A stretch of DNA of 64,000 nt from Dorea sp. 5-2 (GCF_000403455.2 NZ_KE159724.1:76071-140070); one strand, 5' to 3'; positions 51,510 through 60,990 are shown, counted from the stretch's first letter. Translations and numbers: made by a program. Notes: generated by a model from the sequence alone, not told the origin.

Positions 51510-53120
51510 ATGAATAAAGATCAAGGAAGAAAGATTATGGAATACTGGGATCTTATGAGAGGGGCAGTCAGGCAAGATGATTACATTGCTGCCACTGTGC
51601 TTATAAGTGAGGTCAAGAATAGAACTTTAAAGACTGAAGTGCAGGAAACACCAGACTCAGTTTATACAACGCTTTTGGAAGTTGCTGACGAACTGCATAT
51701 TATAAATCCGTTCTCTGATAAGGAAAGATTCTTCTTTATCTATCAAGAAGGAAAACAACTTGAGAGGATGGACTGGGAAGGGGCAATTGATAAAGTTGCG
51801 CGCTTTTCAAGAATGCCTATCCTCCCTGCTCCGATTGTCAAGGTTTATGAGGAGCGCTTCTCGGTCAAGCCGGAATCAGTCCTTATAGCTGAAGCAGAGA
51901 AGTTCGTCCCTAATCTTCTTCGTATCGTTGACGAAAACATTAATTCGAGTTTTACGTTAACAACGCAGAATGCGACTTATGCGAAGGCGCTGGAATATGT
52001 GTTCACTGATTATGATAACGTCGAAGTGGTGCTGACGGATATCTACCAGTATGGTTTTGTTAACAAGAGATTTGATCTGATTTTCTCATGTCCGAACATG
52101 GGCGGTAGAACACTGGCAGAGGATAAAACCTTCATGTGCAGAGAGTTTGATATGGTAGCGCTTGAAAATTTGTCTCTCCACCTCAACAGTGGAGGACGTT
52201 TAGTAATAACACTGCCGGGAAGGATAACGTTTGCGTCCGGAAAAGTCAGCGATCTTCGACAGTTCATTCAGACGAGTTACACAATAAAAGAGATTGCTGA
52301 ACTGCCAGAAGGGTCGCTTGAATTTACAGGTATCAAGGTATATCTGCTTGATATTGAAAACACTCGTCCGGGAGACGACGATATCATCATTCGCAGATAT
52401 ACGGCCGGTGATCGAAAGACACGGAGGTCAGCGGTTACTTCTCTTGAGGTTACAGATGATACCTTTGTGATGCTTGACGAACTTGAGGAGCAGGGGGATT
52501 GGAGCATTGATCGCATCTTTGCTCAACAGGATGAAGAATACCTAAACTTTCAGAAGTCCGGGATTCGAAAGGAGTTAATCGGAAACGTTGCTCAAGTGTT
52601 CAGAGGCAAGGCTGTTAATAAGAAAGACCCTGCTGGGAATATCGGCGTTGTTAATATTTCCAATATTGGCGACTACGACATAGATTATGAGGGATTGGAT
52701 CACTTACAGGAAGAGGAACGAAAGGTGGCAAATTACCTTTTGCAAGAAGGCGATGTTCTTCTGCCGGCGAGAGGAACAGCGATTCGTACAGCGGTCTTCC
52801 ATGAACAGACATATCCGTGTATAGCATCCTCTAATGTCATCGTAATAAGACCGGATCAGAAAAACCTCGACGGATATTACCTGAAGGTGTTTTTGGATAG
52901 TCCGATAGGAAACAAGATGATAAGTGGCGCTCAGCAAGGAATGACTGTAATGAATATCAGCTATAAGGACTTGAATGTGCTTGAGGTACCACTTCCGAGT
53001 ATAAAAAAGCAACAAGCGGTAGTCACAGAGTATCAAGATGAATTAAAGAAATACAGAGAAACGGTAGCGGCTGCCGAGCAACGTTGGTGCGAAGTTCTTA
53101 AAAAGCTGCAGACGTTTTAA
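51510..53120 (+). CDS. degenerate type I methylase-like domain fused to an HsdS target-recognition domain
   Basis: A 536-residue protein. Residues about 110-290 follow the Rossmann part of HsdM-type N6-adenine methylases (FVPNLLRIVDENINSSFTLT ... KRFDLIFSCPNMGGRTLAED ... LSLHLNSGGRLVITLPGRIT). Motif I (DPACGTGG) is absent, and the NPPF/Y catalytic motif reads SCPNMGG (residues 193-199). Residues about 350-536 form a single HsdS-type recognition domain (LIGNVAQVFRGKAVNKKDPA ... QQGMTVMNISYKDLNVLEVP) with a terminal coiled coil. It is likely a specificity subunit rather than an active methylase. Start ATG 51510 after AGGAG. It precedes the ARH-HsdM gene by 16 bases. Confidence 0.75.
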   Translation: MNKDQGRKIMEYWDLMRGAVRQDDYIAATVLISEVKNRTLKTEVQETPDSVYTTLLEVADELHIINPFSDKERFFFIYQEGKQLERMDWEGAIDKVARFSRMPILPAPIVKVYEERFSVKPESVLIAEAEKFVPNLLRIVDENINSSFTLTTQNATYAKALEYVFTDYDNVEVVLTDIYQYGFVNKRFDLIFSCPNMGGRTLAEDKTFMCREFDMVALENLSLHLNSGGRLVITLPGRITFASGKVSDLRQFIQTSYTIKEIAELPEGSLEFTGIKVYLLDIENTRPGDDDIIIRRYTAGDRKTRRSAVTSLEVTDDTFVMLDELEEQGDWSIDRIFAQQDEEYLNFQKSGIRKELIGNVAQVFRGKAVNKKDPAGNIGVVNISNIGDYDIDYEGLDHLQEEERKVANYLLQEGDVLLPARGTAIRTAVFHEQTYPCIASSNVIVIRPDQKNLDGYYLKVFLDSPIGNKMISGAQQGMTVMNISYKDLNVLEVPLPSIKKQQAVVTEYQDELKKYRETVAAAEQRWCEVLKKLQTF

Positions 53121-53136
53121 AGGAGGATATCATTAA

Positions 53137-55554
53137 ATGATTGGAGCAATTATCGGAGACATCGTCGGGTCTCGTTTTGAATGGAATAATATCAAGAGTA
53201 AGGACTTCGAATTCCTTACATATAAATGCTTCCCTACTGACGACAGCATTATGACACTGGCTCTGGCGCAGGCTATTCTGGTTAGCAAAGTCGATTACAG
53301 TGATCTGCCAAAGAATGCAGTTGAATGTATGCAGTCTGTTGGCCGCAATTATCCTGACTGCGGATATGGCGGGGGCTTCCGTAAATGGATGTTCTCTGAC
53401 GATCCTAAGCCTTATAACAGCTATGGCAACGGAGCGGCCATGCGTGTAAGTGCAGCAGGTTTTGCAGCAAACAGTATTGAAGAGGCTAAGGATATAGCTA
53501 AGAAGATAACCGAAGTAACACATAACCATCCTGAAGGTATTAAGGGTGCGGAGGCAACAGCCGTGGCTATTTATATGGCCAAGACAGGCAGCAGCCTCCT
53601 GGAAATCAGGGATTATATCGATAAGAATTACTACCCGATGAACTTCACTCTGGATGGAATCAGAGCTACATACAAGTTCAACGAGACTTGCCAAGATACT
53701 GTTCCGCAGGCACTTATGGCATTCTTTGAATCGACAGATTTTGAGGATGCGATCAGGAATGCAATCTCTATCGGTGGCGACAGTGATACATTGGCTGCCA
53801 TCTGCGGAGGAGTAGCTGAGGCGTACTATGGTGTTCCCTCGGAGATAAGAAAGCATGCTCTCACCTTCTTAGATAAGCAGCTTCTCAAGATTCTGATTGC
53901 CTTTGAGAATAAATATCCGCCTGTGATGGAGAAGAAGGTCGGCGATATTAGTGTGCCGGTAGAACGTAAAACCGAACGAAAAGTTAAAGGTTCAGAACGC
54001 GAGACAATGATGGAAGAGGCTTTCCAGGCTGCCGATGACGATACTGAGGCGGCTGAGCTTACAAAAGAAGAAACCACAAGTCGCCAGCTTTTTAATCATC
54101 TGTTTGAGGCTTGCAATATTCTACGTGGCCCTATTAATCAGGACGAGTTTAAGAGCTATGTGACGCCGGTCCTGTTCTTTAAACGCATATCAGATGTTTA
54201 TGACGAAGAGTACGAGGAGGCATTGGAGTTTTCTGGAGGCGATGTTGAGTACGCAGAAGCTGAGGATATGCATTCTTTCGTAATACCTGATGGCTGCCAT
54301 TGGAATGATGTTCGTATGGTAAGTCAGGATGTCGGAAAAGCGATTGTTAAGGCGATGACTGGCATTGAAAAGGCAAATCCAGATACTCTGTCCGGTGTTT
54401 TCAGCAGCTTTGATGATGCAACCTGGACCGATAAGAATAAACTTACCGATGAGCGCCTTAAGAATTTGATTGAACATATGTCGCTTATCAAGGTTGGTAA
54501 CAAGAATTATTCTGCAGATATCATGGGCGACAGCTACGAATTTCTTATAAAGAAGTTTGCGGACATGTCGAAGAAAAATGCCGGAGAGTTCTATACACCG
54601 AGAACTATTGTAAAGCTGATGGTGGATTTGCTTGATCCTAAGCCCGGTGAAACTGTTTATGATCCTGCCTGTGGCACAGGTGGAATGCTTATCGAAGCGA
54701 TACATCATATGAATAATGACAGACTCGCTTACGGTAGGATTTTTGGACAGGAGAACAATCTCTCTACCTCGGCCATTGCTCGAATGAATTTGTATCTGCA
54801 CGGTGCAAAGGATGTTCAGGTTAAGCAGGGAGATACGTTAAGAAATCCGCTGTTCCTCGAAAAAGGGAAACTTAAGACCTTTGACTGCGTACTTGCAAAT
54901 CCTCCCTTCGGTATGGAAAAGTGGGGAGCGGGCCAGTTTGAGTCGGATCAGTACGGACGTAATATGTGGGGATGCCCTTCAGATTCCAGTGCGGATTTTG
55001 CATGGCTGCAGCACATGATTAAATCTATGGACCCGAAGACTGGCCGATGCGCAGTCGTTCTTCCACAAGGAGTGCTATTCCATTCAGGAAAAGAAGGAGA
55101 CATTCGAGAACAGCTTGTTCGCTCGGATAAGTTGGAAGCGGTTATTACTTTGGCAAGCGGCGTGTTCTATAGCACCGGTGTATCCGCCTGCATTCTGTTC
55201 CTCAATAACAAGAAGGAGCATAAACACAAGGGCAGAATTTGTCTGATCGATGGAACAGAGGTTTACACACCACAGCGAGCACAGAATATTATCTCGCCGG
55301 ATAACGTGAAGACTCTTTATAAGTTCTATACCGACTATGTAGATGTTATCGAAAAGTGCAAGATCGTTACGATTGATGACGTGGGGAAAGGCGGCTTTGA
55401 GCTTAGTGTTAAGAAGTATATCGAGCAGAAAGCCAAAGAAGTAATACCACATGAAAAGGTATTGATGGCATATTACGAAGCACTTATGAAGGTTCGTAAG
55501 TCCGAGGAGAAAATGAGAAATCTGCTCATCGAAGGAGGGTATGTTAATGAGTAA
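53137..55554 (+). CDS. ADP-ribosylglycohydrolase-HsdM fusion, type I DNA methyltransferase
   Basis: An 805-residue fusion. Residues 1-265 are an ADP-ribosylglycohydrolase (ARH/DraG) domain with its metal motifs intact: PTDDSIMTL (Thr34-Asp35-Asp36), SYGNGAAMRVSAAG, EVTHNHPEGIKGAEA and GGDSDTLAAICGG (213-225). A charged linker of about 45 residues leads to a full HsdM from about residue 310: SRQLFNHLFEACNILRG, SAM motif VYDPACGTGGMLIEA (Asp509-Gly516) and catalytic NPPF (588-591). The frame is continuous; internal ATGs at 54006/54009 lack a ribosome-binding site. The ARH part predicts removal of ADP-ribose from a protein or nucleic acid; the HsdM part predicts N6-adenine methylation. I know no described system with this fusion. 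Confidence 0.85.
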   Translation: MIGAIIGDIVGSRFEWNNIKSKDFEFLTYKCFPTDDSIMTLALAQAILVSKVDYSDLPKNAVECMQSVGRNYPDCGYGGGFRKWMFSDDPKPYNSYGNGAAMRVSAAGFAANSIEEAKDIAKKITEVTHNHPEGIKGAEATAVAIYMAKTGSSLLEIRDYIDKNYYPMNFTLDGIRATYKFNETCQDTVPQALMAFFESTDFEDAIRNAISIGGDSDTLAAICGGVAEAYYGVPSEIRKHALTFLDKQLLKILIAFENKYPPVMEKKVGDISVPVERKTERKVKGSERETMMEEAFQAADDDTEAAELTKEETTSRQLFNHLFEACNILRGPINQDEFKSYVTPVLFFKRISDVYDEEYEEALEFSGGDVEYAEAEDMHSFVIPDGCHWNDVRMVSQDVGKAIVKAMTGIEKANPDTLSGVFSSFDDATWTDKNKLTDERLKNLIEHMSLIKVGNKNYSADIMGDSYEFLIKKFADMSKKNAGEFYTPRTIVKLMVDLLDPKPGETVYDPACGTGGMLIEAIHHMNNDRLAYGRIFGQENNLSTSAIARMNLYLHGAKDVQVKQGDTLRNPLFLEKGKLKTFDCVLANPPFGMEKWGAGQFESDQYGRNMWGCPSDSSADFAWLQHMIKSMDPKTGRCAVVLPQGVLFHSGKEGDIREQLVRSDKLEAVITLASGVFYSTGVSACILFLNNKKEHKHKGRICLIDGTEVYTPQRAQNIISPDNVKTLYKFYTDYVDVIEKCKIVTIDDVGKGGFELSVKKYIEQKAKEVIPHEKVLMAYYEALMKVRKSEEKMRNLLIEGGYVNE

Positions 55555-57040
55555 GAAAATCACACAAGAAGAGCTTGAATCATATCTTTGGGGTTCGGCT
55601 GTCCTCCTGAGAAATCATATTGATGCAGGAGCTTATAAGCAGTACATATTCCCTTTGTTATTTTTCAAACGCCTTAATGACGTGTACGAGGAAGAAACAC
55701 AAAATGCAATAAATAATAACGGTCCTGAAGCTGCTGATTGGGAGGAAACCCACAACTATACAATTCCCGATGGCGCACATTGGGATGATGTTAGAAACGT
55801 TCCTGAAAATGTGGGTAAGGCAATCCAAGCTGCATTTCGGGCGATAGAAAGTGCAAACAGCGACAAGCTGACAGGGATTTTTGGAGATGGTACCTGGACC
55901 AATAAAAGACGTCTCCCTGATCGCCTTTTGAAAGATTTGCTTGAACACTTTAGTGCTAAGACTCTCTCAATTGAGAACTGCCCTGAAGATGAACTGGGAC
56001 AGGGATACGAATATTTGATTAAGCAGTTTGCTGATGACAGCGGACATACAGCTCAGGAGTTTTATACTAACAGAACTGTGGTGCATCTTATGACGGAGAT
56101 GTTGAAGCCAGAATCAGGAGAAGCCATTTATGATCCTACCTGTGGAAGTGCCGGTATGTTGATCTCCGCGATATCATACTTGAAGGATCAGAAAAAAGAG
56201 TGGAGAAATGTCTCCCTTTATGGGCAGGAAATAAATGCTCTGACAGCGGCTATTGCAAGAATGAATCTGTTCCTTCACGGCATAGAGGATTTCCAGATTG
56301 TAAATGGTGATACGCTTGCAGCGCCAGCGTTTATTGAGCGGGGCAAACTGAAAACCTTCGACCTGGTACTGGCGAATCCTCCGTACTCTATCAAGGAGTG
56401 GAGCCGCGATGCCTTCTCAGCAGATAAGTATGGTCGTAACTTTCTGGGTGTTCCTCCGCAGGGACGTGCTGACTACGCCTTCTTACAGCACATTATAAAG
56501 AGCCTGGACGAGAAAACGGGTCGATGTGCAATACTCTTCCCTCACGGAGTTCTGTTCCGTAATGAGGAAAGTGACATGCGAGAGAAGCTGGTAAGAGGCG
56601 ACTACGTTGAATGCGTTATCGGGCTTGCTCCGAACCTGTTTTATAACTCACCAATGGAGGCATGTATTGTGATTTGTCGCATGAATAAAGCAGTAGAGCG
56701 TCGAGGAAAGGTCCTGTTTATTAATGCAGTTAATGATGTGGAACGAAAGAATGCACAGAGTTATCTGACAGATACTCATATAAAGAGAATTGCAGATGCT
56801 TATGCTGCTTACAAGAATGACGATGGTTTTGCACATGTGGCGTCAATAAAAGATATCGAGGAAAACAATTTCTCGTTGAGCATTCCATTGTATGTGAAGC
56901 CGGCTGTCGATGAGTCCGCGGTAGATACATATACATTACAGCAACACTATGAAAGCTGGAGAGCATCTTCGGAACGAGCTCTCAAATACTATACGCTATT
57001 GAACGAAATGATAAAGAAAGGCGGTGAGGCGGATGTCTAA
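55547..57040 (+). CDS. hsdM: type I restriction-modification methyltransferase subunit HsdM
   Basis: A 497-residue HsdM. The N-terminal helical domain (LESYLWGSAVLLRNHIDAGA YKQ) precedes the catalytic domain with SAM motif IYDPTCGSAGMLISA and catalytic NPPY (LVLANPPYSIKEW). It is a separate paralogue of the HsdM half of the upstream fusion, without an ARH domain. Start ATG 55547 is seven bases after AAGGAGGG; ATG 55541 is too close. Its end overlaps the half-HsdS start by 8 bases. Confidence 0.92.
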   Translation: MSKKITQEELESYLWGSAVLLRNHIDAGAYKQYIFPLLFFKRLNDVYEEETQNAINNNGPEAADWEETHNYTIPDGAHWDDVRNVPENVGKAIQAAFRAIESANSDKLTGIFGDGTWTNKRRLPDRLLKDLLEHFSAKTLSIENCPEDELGQGYEYLIKQFADDSGHTAQEFYTNRTVVHLMTEMLKPESGEAIYDPTCGSAGMLISAISYLKDQKKEWRNVSLYGQEINALTAAIARMNLFLHGIEDFQIVNGDTLAAPAFIERGKLKTFDLVLANPPYSIKEWSRDAFSADKYGRNFLGVPPQGRADYAFLQHIIKSLDEKTGRCAILFPHGVLFRNEESDMREKLVRGDYVECVIGLAPNLFYNSPMEACIVICRMNKAVERRGKVLFINAVNDVERKNAQSYLTDTHIKRIADAYAAYKNDDGFAHVASIKDIEENNFSLSIPLYVKPAVDESAVDTYTLQQHYESWRASSERALKYYTLLNEMIKKGGEADV

Positions 57041-57617
57041 GGTTTTATTGGGTGATGTTGCTCATGAGCATAAGGAGACCTGCAAGGGAAGCAAAGATGG
57101 ATATCCTATCGTAGGCTTGGAACATTTGATTCCTGAAGAGATCACCCTCACGACGTGGGATGAAGGAAGCGAGAATACCTTTACAAAAATGTTCCGTAAG
57201 GGCAATGTGCTGTTCGGTCGCCGTCGTGCTTATCTTAAGAAGGCTGCAGTTGCACCGTTTGACGGAATATGCTCCGGTGATATTACAGTTATTGAGGCTG
57301 ACCCGGATAAGATACTTCCTGATCTTCTGCCGTTTATTATTCAGAACGATGATCTGTTTGATTTTGCGGTAGGAAAGTCTGCCGGCTCACTTTCGCCACG
57401 TGTAAAGTGGGAGCATCTCAAGAATTATGAATTTGAGCTGCCGGATATGGATAAGCAGAAAGAGCTTGCAGAGCTTCTGTGGGCGATTGATGATACGAAG
57501 AAGTCCTATCAAGAATTGATCGCAGCGACAGATGAATTGGTGAAATCTCAATTTATCGGGCCCGCTGATCATAAGCGATTAACGGTCTATGGCGCTTCCG
57601 AGAGGAGGTGTGCTTAA
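57033..57617 (+). CDS. hsdS: half-size HsdS specificity subunit (single TRD)
   Basis: A 194-residue protein with one target-recognition domain (VLLGDVAHEHKETCKGSKDG ... RKGNVLFGRRRAYLKKAAVA ... SAGSLSPRVKWEHLKNYEFE) and a spacer coiled coil ending ATDELVKSQF. At KSQFIG the sequence leaves the family and ends 21 residues later. The break falls exactly at the TCTCAATTTAT repeat (57546), so it looks like a product of cassette recombination. It may dimerise as a half-subunit or be a truncated remnant. TAATG overlap with the next hsdS. Confidence 0.82.
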   Translation: MSKVLLGDVAHEHKETCKGSKDGYPIVGLEHLIPEEITLTTWDEGSENTFTKMFRKGNVLFGRRRAYLKKAAVAPFDGICSGDITVIEADPDKILPDLLPFIIQNDDLFDFAVGKSAGSLSPRVKWEHLKNYEFELPDMDKQKELAELLWAIDDTKKSYQELIAATDELVKSQFIGPADHKRLTVYGASERRCA

Positions 57618-58756
57618 TGGCAAAATATCGATTTGATCAGATAGCTATAAACAGTACAGAAAAGAAAAAGCCAGTTGAGGAAGATCGCTTCACATACCTC
57701 GGGTTGGAGCATTTAGATTCGGGTAGTCTGAAAGTCTCCCGGTTCGGTTCCGAAGTGGCTCCAATTGGAGAAAAACTTATCATGCATAAGGGTGATGTGC
57801 TTTTCGGTAAGCGAAGAGCGTACCAGAAAAAAGTTGCTATTGCACCGTTTGACGGTATTTTCTCAGCTCATGGTATGGTGTTAAGGCCGAAAGAAGATGT
57901 GATAGATAAGGACTTTTTCCCGCTATTCATTAGCTCCGATTACTTCTTGGATGCGGCAATAAAGATATCGGTGGGTTCACTTTCTCCGACAATTAATTGG
58001 CGCGACTTGAAGGAACTTGAATTTGAGCTTCCTGACCTTGATACACAACGACGCCTTGCCGCTGTTTTATGGTCGATGAACGAGACGATGGATTCTTATA
58101 AAGAACTGATTGCAGCTACGGATGAACTCGTTAAGTCTCAATTTATGGAGCAGTTTAAGGAGCTGATAAATCATCCCGACGCATGTTCAAAGATTGAGGA
58201 TGAATGTACTGTATTTGCCGATGGCGATTGGATTGAAAGCAAGGATCAGTCAGAAGAAGGAATTAGGTTAATTCAGACAGGGAATATAGGAAACGCACAG
58301 TATTTAGACAAGGGAGAAAGGGCGAGATATATCACGGAAGATACATTTGATAGGCTGAATTGTACTGAGGTCAAAGCAAATGATATTTTGATTTCCCGTT
58401 TACCTGATCCGGTAGGAAGGGCCTGCATAGTGCCAGAAGGACTTGGAAAGTGCATTACAGCCGTTGACTGTACTATCGTGCGTTTGGGTTCAAGAATTCT
58501 GCCTGAGTACTTTATAGCGTATACTCTTTCTCCGTTTTATATGATGCAGGTTGCGTCGAGAGAAACAGGAAGCACTCGGAAAAGAATAAGCAGAAAGAAC
58601 CTTGGCATATTGAAAATTCCAGTGCCGACGATTGCAGAACAGGAGACCTTTGCATCGGTTGTTAGACAGAGCGATAAATCAAAATTTGAAATGGAACAAG
58701 CGCTCTCAGAGCTGACTGCTACCTATAAACGTATCATAACAGAAAACCTTGGCTAA
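57617..58756 (+). CDS. hsdS: HsdS specificity subunit (two TRDs)
   Basis: A 379-residue S subunit. TRD1 (residues 1-150, with KGDVLFGKRRAYQKKVAIAP), a central coiled coil ending ATDELVKSQFMEQF, TRD2 (about 190-340, with RLIQTGNIGNAQYLDKGERA and ETGSTRKRISRKNLGILKIP), and a second conserved helix. It sets the two-part DNA target of the HsdM2S complex. The repeat TCTCAATTTATGGAGCAGTT (58136-58155) at the TRD1/TRD2 boundary recurs at 60331. TRD1 resembles the TRD of the preceding half-gene. Start ATG 57617 after AGGAGGT. Confidence 0.92.
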   Translation: MAKYRFDQIAINSTEKKKPVEEDRFTYLGLEHLDSGSLKVSRFGSEVAPIGEKLIMHKGDVLFGKRRAYQKKVAIAPFDGIFSAHGMVLRPKEDVIDKDFFPLFISSDYFLDAAIKISVGSLSPTINWRDLKELEFELPDLDTQRRLAAVLWSMNETMDSYKELIAATDELVKSQFMEQFKELINHPDACSKIEDECTVFADGDWIESKDQSEEGIRLIQTGNIGNAQYLDKGERARYITEDTFDRLNCTEVKANDILISRLPDPVGRACIVPEGLGKCITAVDCTIVRLGSRILPEYFIAYTLSPFYMMQVASRETGSTRKRISRKNLGILKIPVPTIAEQETFASVVRQSDKSKFEMEQALSELTATYKRIITENLG

Positions 58757-58830
58757 GAAATAAGGTCATGAAGTTTCCTCCGGCTCGTGAGGATACCGGA
58801 AACGGAGGAACAGAAAAGGAGGAAACTATC

Positions 58831-59808
58831 ATGATCAGTCAAGTAATAACCAAGATCCAGGATGAACTTAGCAGCATCCTGGATGAGAATCAAAAGAAAT
58901 GCCTTTCGGAGGTACTACAAAAGTATCTAACTCCTCTTGAAGAAGGAGAGAAGAAAGACACAACTGAGAAAAATGACATGCTACCGGTTTTCATAGCCGC
59001 AAAGCGTGTCGAGGGATGTTCAGAAAAATCCCTCCGCTACTACGAATCTACAATCCGGAATATGCTTGAAAGCATAGGTAAACCGGAATGTCAGATAACA
59101 ACAGAGGACCTTCGCTCATACCTCGACACTTACCAGCGTCGAGGAACTGTGAGTAAAGTAACCCTCGATAATGTGAGACGCATCCTGTCCAGTTTCTTTG
59201 CCTGGCTCGAAGATGAAGATTATATCGTCAAGAGCCCGGTGAGAAGGATTCATAAAGTTAAAACCGGAAAAACGGTAAAAGAAACCTATACAGACGAATC
59301 ACTGGAGCTGATGCGGGATCATTGCGAAAACACTCGTGACCTTGCGATGATTGACCTTTTGGCCTCGACAGGGATTAGAGTTGGAGAGTTAGTAAAGCTC
59401 AATCGTAATGACGTGGACTTTGACAACAGGGAATGTATTGTTTTTGGAAAGGGCAATAAGGAACGAAAAGTATACTTTGACGCTCGAACAAAAATCCATT
59501 TGCAGCGATATCTGGCTGAAAGGACAGATCAGAACGATGCTCTGTTCGTATCACTGCTTAAGCCGTTTGATCGTTTACAGATCAGTGGTGTGGAAATCCG
59601 TCTCCGCAAAATTGGACGGGAGCTTAATTTCCAGAAGGTACATCCGCATAAGTTTCGCAGAACGCTGACTACGATGGCAATAGATAAAGGTATGCCGATA
59701 GAACAAGTGCAGCAGCTTCTTGGTCACCAGAGCATTGATACTACACTGCAGTACGCTATGGTGAATCAGAATAATGTGAAGGAATCGCATCGAAAGTTCA
59801 TCGGATAG
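58831..59808 (+). CDS. tyrosine recombinase (Xer/phage-integrase type) within the hsdS cluster
   Basis: A 325-residue integrase. The N-terminal SAM-like core-binding domain is FIAAKRVEGCSEKSLRYYES. The catalytic domain has Arg in LLASTGIRVGELVKLNRNDV, HxxR in VHPHKFRRTLTTMAID, and His and nucleophile Tyr in LLGHQSIDTTLQYAMV. Its place between expressed and silent specificity cassettes matches hsdS-shuffling recombinases known from other type I systems. The likely substrate is the short repeat at TRD boundaries. Start ATG 58831 after AAAGGAGG. Confidence 0.9.
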   Translation: MISQVITKIQDELSSILDENQKKCLSEVLQKYLTPLEEGEKKDTTEKNDMLPVFIAAKRVEGCSEKSLRYYESTIRNMLESIGKPECQITTEDLRSYLDTYQRRGTVSKVTLDNVRRILSSFFAWLEDEDYIVKSPVRRIHKVKTGKTVKETYTDESLELMRDHCENTRDLAMIDLLASTGIRVGELVKLNRNDVDFDNRECIVFGKGNKERKVYFDARTKIHLQRYLAERTDQNDALFVSLLKPFDRLQISGVEIRLRKIGRELNFQKVHPHKFRRTLTTMAIDKGMPIEQVQQLLGHQSIDTTLQYAMVNQNNVKESHRKFIG

Positions 59809-59819
59809 CTGTTTGCAAT

Positions 59820-60359
59820 TCTCAATTTATCGAGATGTTCGGAGACCCTAAAAATAGTGATGATGCAGTAAGCTTTGAGACAGCTTTCACGATAAGAGAT
59901 GATTTGCGAAAACCTATTAATGACGCAGTTCGATCTGAAATGCATACTGGACAGCTATATCCATACTATGGAGCAAACGGCCAAGTAGACAGCATTAATG
60001 AATATCTTATGGATTGTGATGCGATTTGCCTTGCTGAAGATTATGGTGCATACGGTGCTAGAGAGCATACATCATACATCGTTTCAGGGAAATGCTGGGT
60101 AAATAACCATGCTCATGTCCTTATTCCGAAAGAATGTTGTGACATTGAGTTCGCAAATGTTTATTTCCGAATATTGGACATGACGGAGTATGTGAACGGT
60201 ACAACGCGACTTAAGCTCACGCAGGCAAAGATGAAAATGTTACCTATGATCTTGCCTTCCTTGGATGAACAGAGAGAGTTTGCGAGCTTTGTTCAGCAGA
60301 GCGAAAATTTGCTGCTCGGATGTGTTCAAATCTCAATTTATGGAGCAGTTCGATCTTGA
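59820..60359 (+). pseudogene. silent HsdS cassette 1 (one TRD, no start)
   Basis: Begins inside the repeat with SQFIEMFGDPKN, the usual HsdS spacer motif. One TRD follows (YYGANGQVDSINEYLMDCDA, EDYGAYGAREHTSYIVSGKC, MTEYVNGTTRLKLTQAKMKM) with a conserved helix. No ribosome-binding site or start codon precedes the repeat. Its reading frame ends just past the next repeat, out of frame with it. It is best read as a donor for recombination with the expressed genes. Confidence 0.75.
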
Positions 60360-60990
60360 AAAATCAAGGCAAAACGGTTGGCAAATTATGCCCCTGAAAG
60401 ATGCAGTTGAGAAGCCTATGAGTGGCGAGTGGGGCTCTGATGATAAGGATGGCACAGGTATTAAGGTGCTTCGGACAGCTAATTTCACAGACGCGGGTGT
60501 CATTGATTATTCTGAGGTGGTCACAAGGCAGATCGATCCTAAGAAACTTGAAAGCAAGGCAATGAAAGAGGGTGACATTCTGATTGAAAAATCAGGGGGA
60601 TCTGACACTAAGCCGGTTGGTAGAGTAGTGTTCTACACAGGAACTGCAGGAGAATACCTATTTAATAACTTTACTTCGGTGCTGCGTCCAAAGAATACAC
60701 TGGACATACTCAAGCGATACTTATTTCAGTTTATGTATGTTTCGTACTGGAATGGTGGTACACGGTTATATGAAAACAAAACGACAGGGCTTCATAATTT
60801 GAGGTTAAATGAATACCTTGAGGGAACAGACATACCGGTTCCGCCGATGGAGGTGCAAAAAGCATTTGTTGAATTTTTAGAGCAGAGCGATAAATCAAAA
60901 TATTTACTACAAAATTGGTATGAGATAATGAATCAAATAGACAGGAGGTTACTCACATGTTTAATGAAGACAACACGACTGAGCAGATGA
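60331..60990 (+). pseudogene. silent HsdS cassette 2 (one TRD, no start)
   Basis: Begins with the repeat (SQFMEQFDLEKSRQNGW). A TRD follows (MPLKDAVEKPMSGEWGSDDK, EGDILIEKSGGSDTKPVGRV, YWNGGTRLYENKTTGLHNLR) with a spacer helix (VQKAFVEFLEQSDKSKYLLQ). It has no own start and ends inside the hsdR start region (overlap of 34 bases). A second donor cassette, in the same orientation as the expressed genes. Confidence 0.75.

Larger units (their letters stand above)
57546..60350 (+). repeat. four direct copies of a TCTCAATTTAT-type recombination repeat
   Basis: Copies at 57546 (ending ATCGGG), 58136 (ending TGGAGCAGTT), 59820 (ending ATCGAGATG) and 60331 (ending TGGAGCAGTT). All are on the plus strand and encode the KSQF spacer of HsdS. 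The 58136 and 60331 copies are identical for 20 bases. They mark every TRD boundary in the cluster and flank the tyrosine recombinase. No inverted copy was found in the window. Confidence 0.75.

Noticed and set aside
54006-55554. HsdM half of the fusion translated separately from an internal start
   Set aside because: ATG 54006/54009 has no ribosome-binding site, and the linker frame is continuous. A separate product cannot be excluded without protein data, but the fusion is the simpler reading.
57546-60350. Classical inverted-repeat hsdS inversion system
   Set aside because: All four repeats and all cassettes are on the plus strand, and no inverted copy of the repeat was seen within the window.
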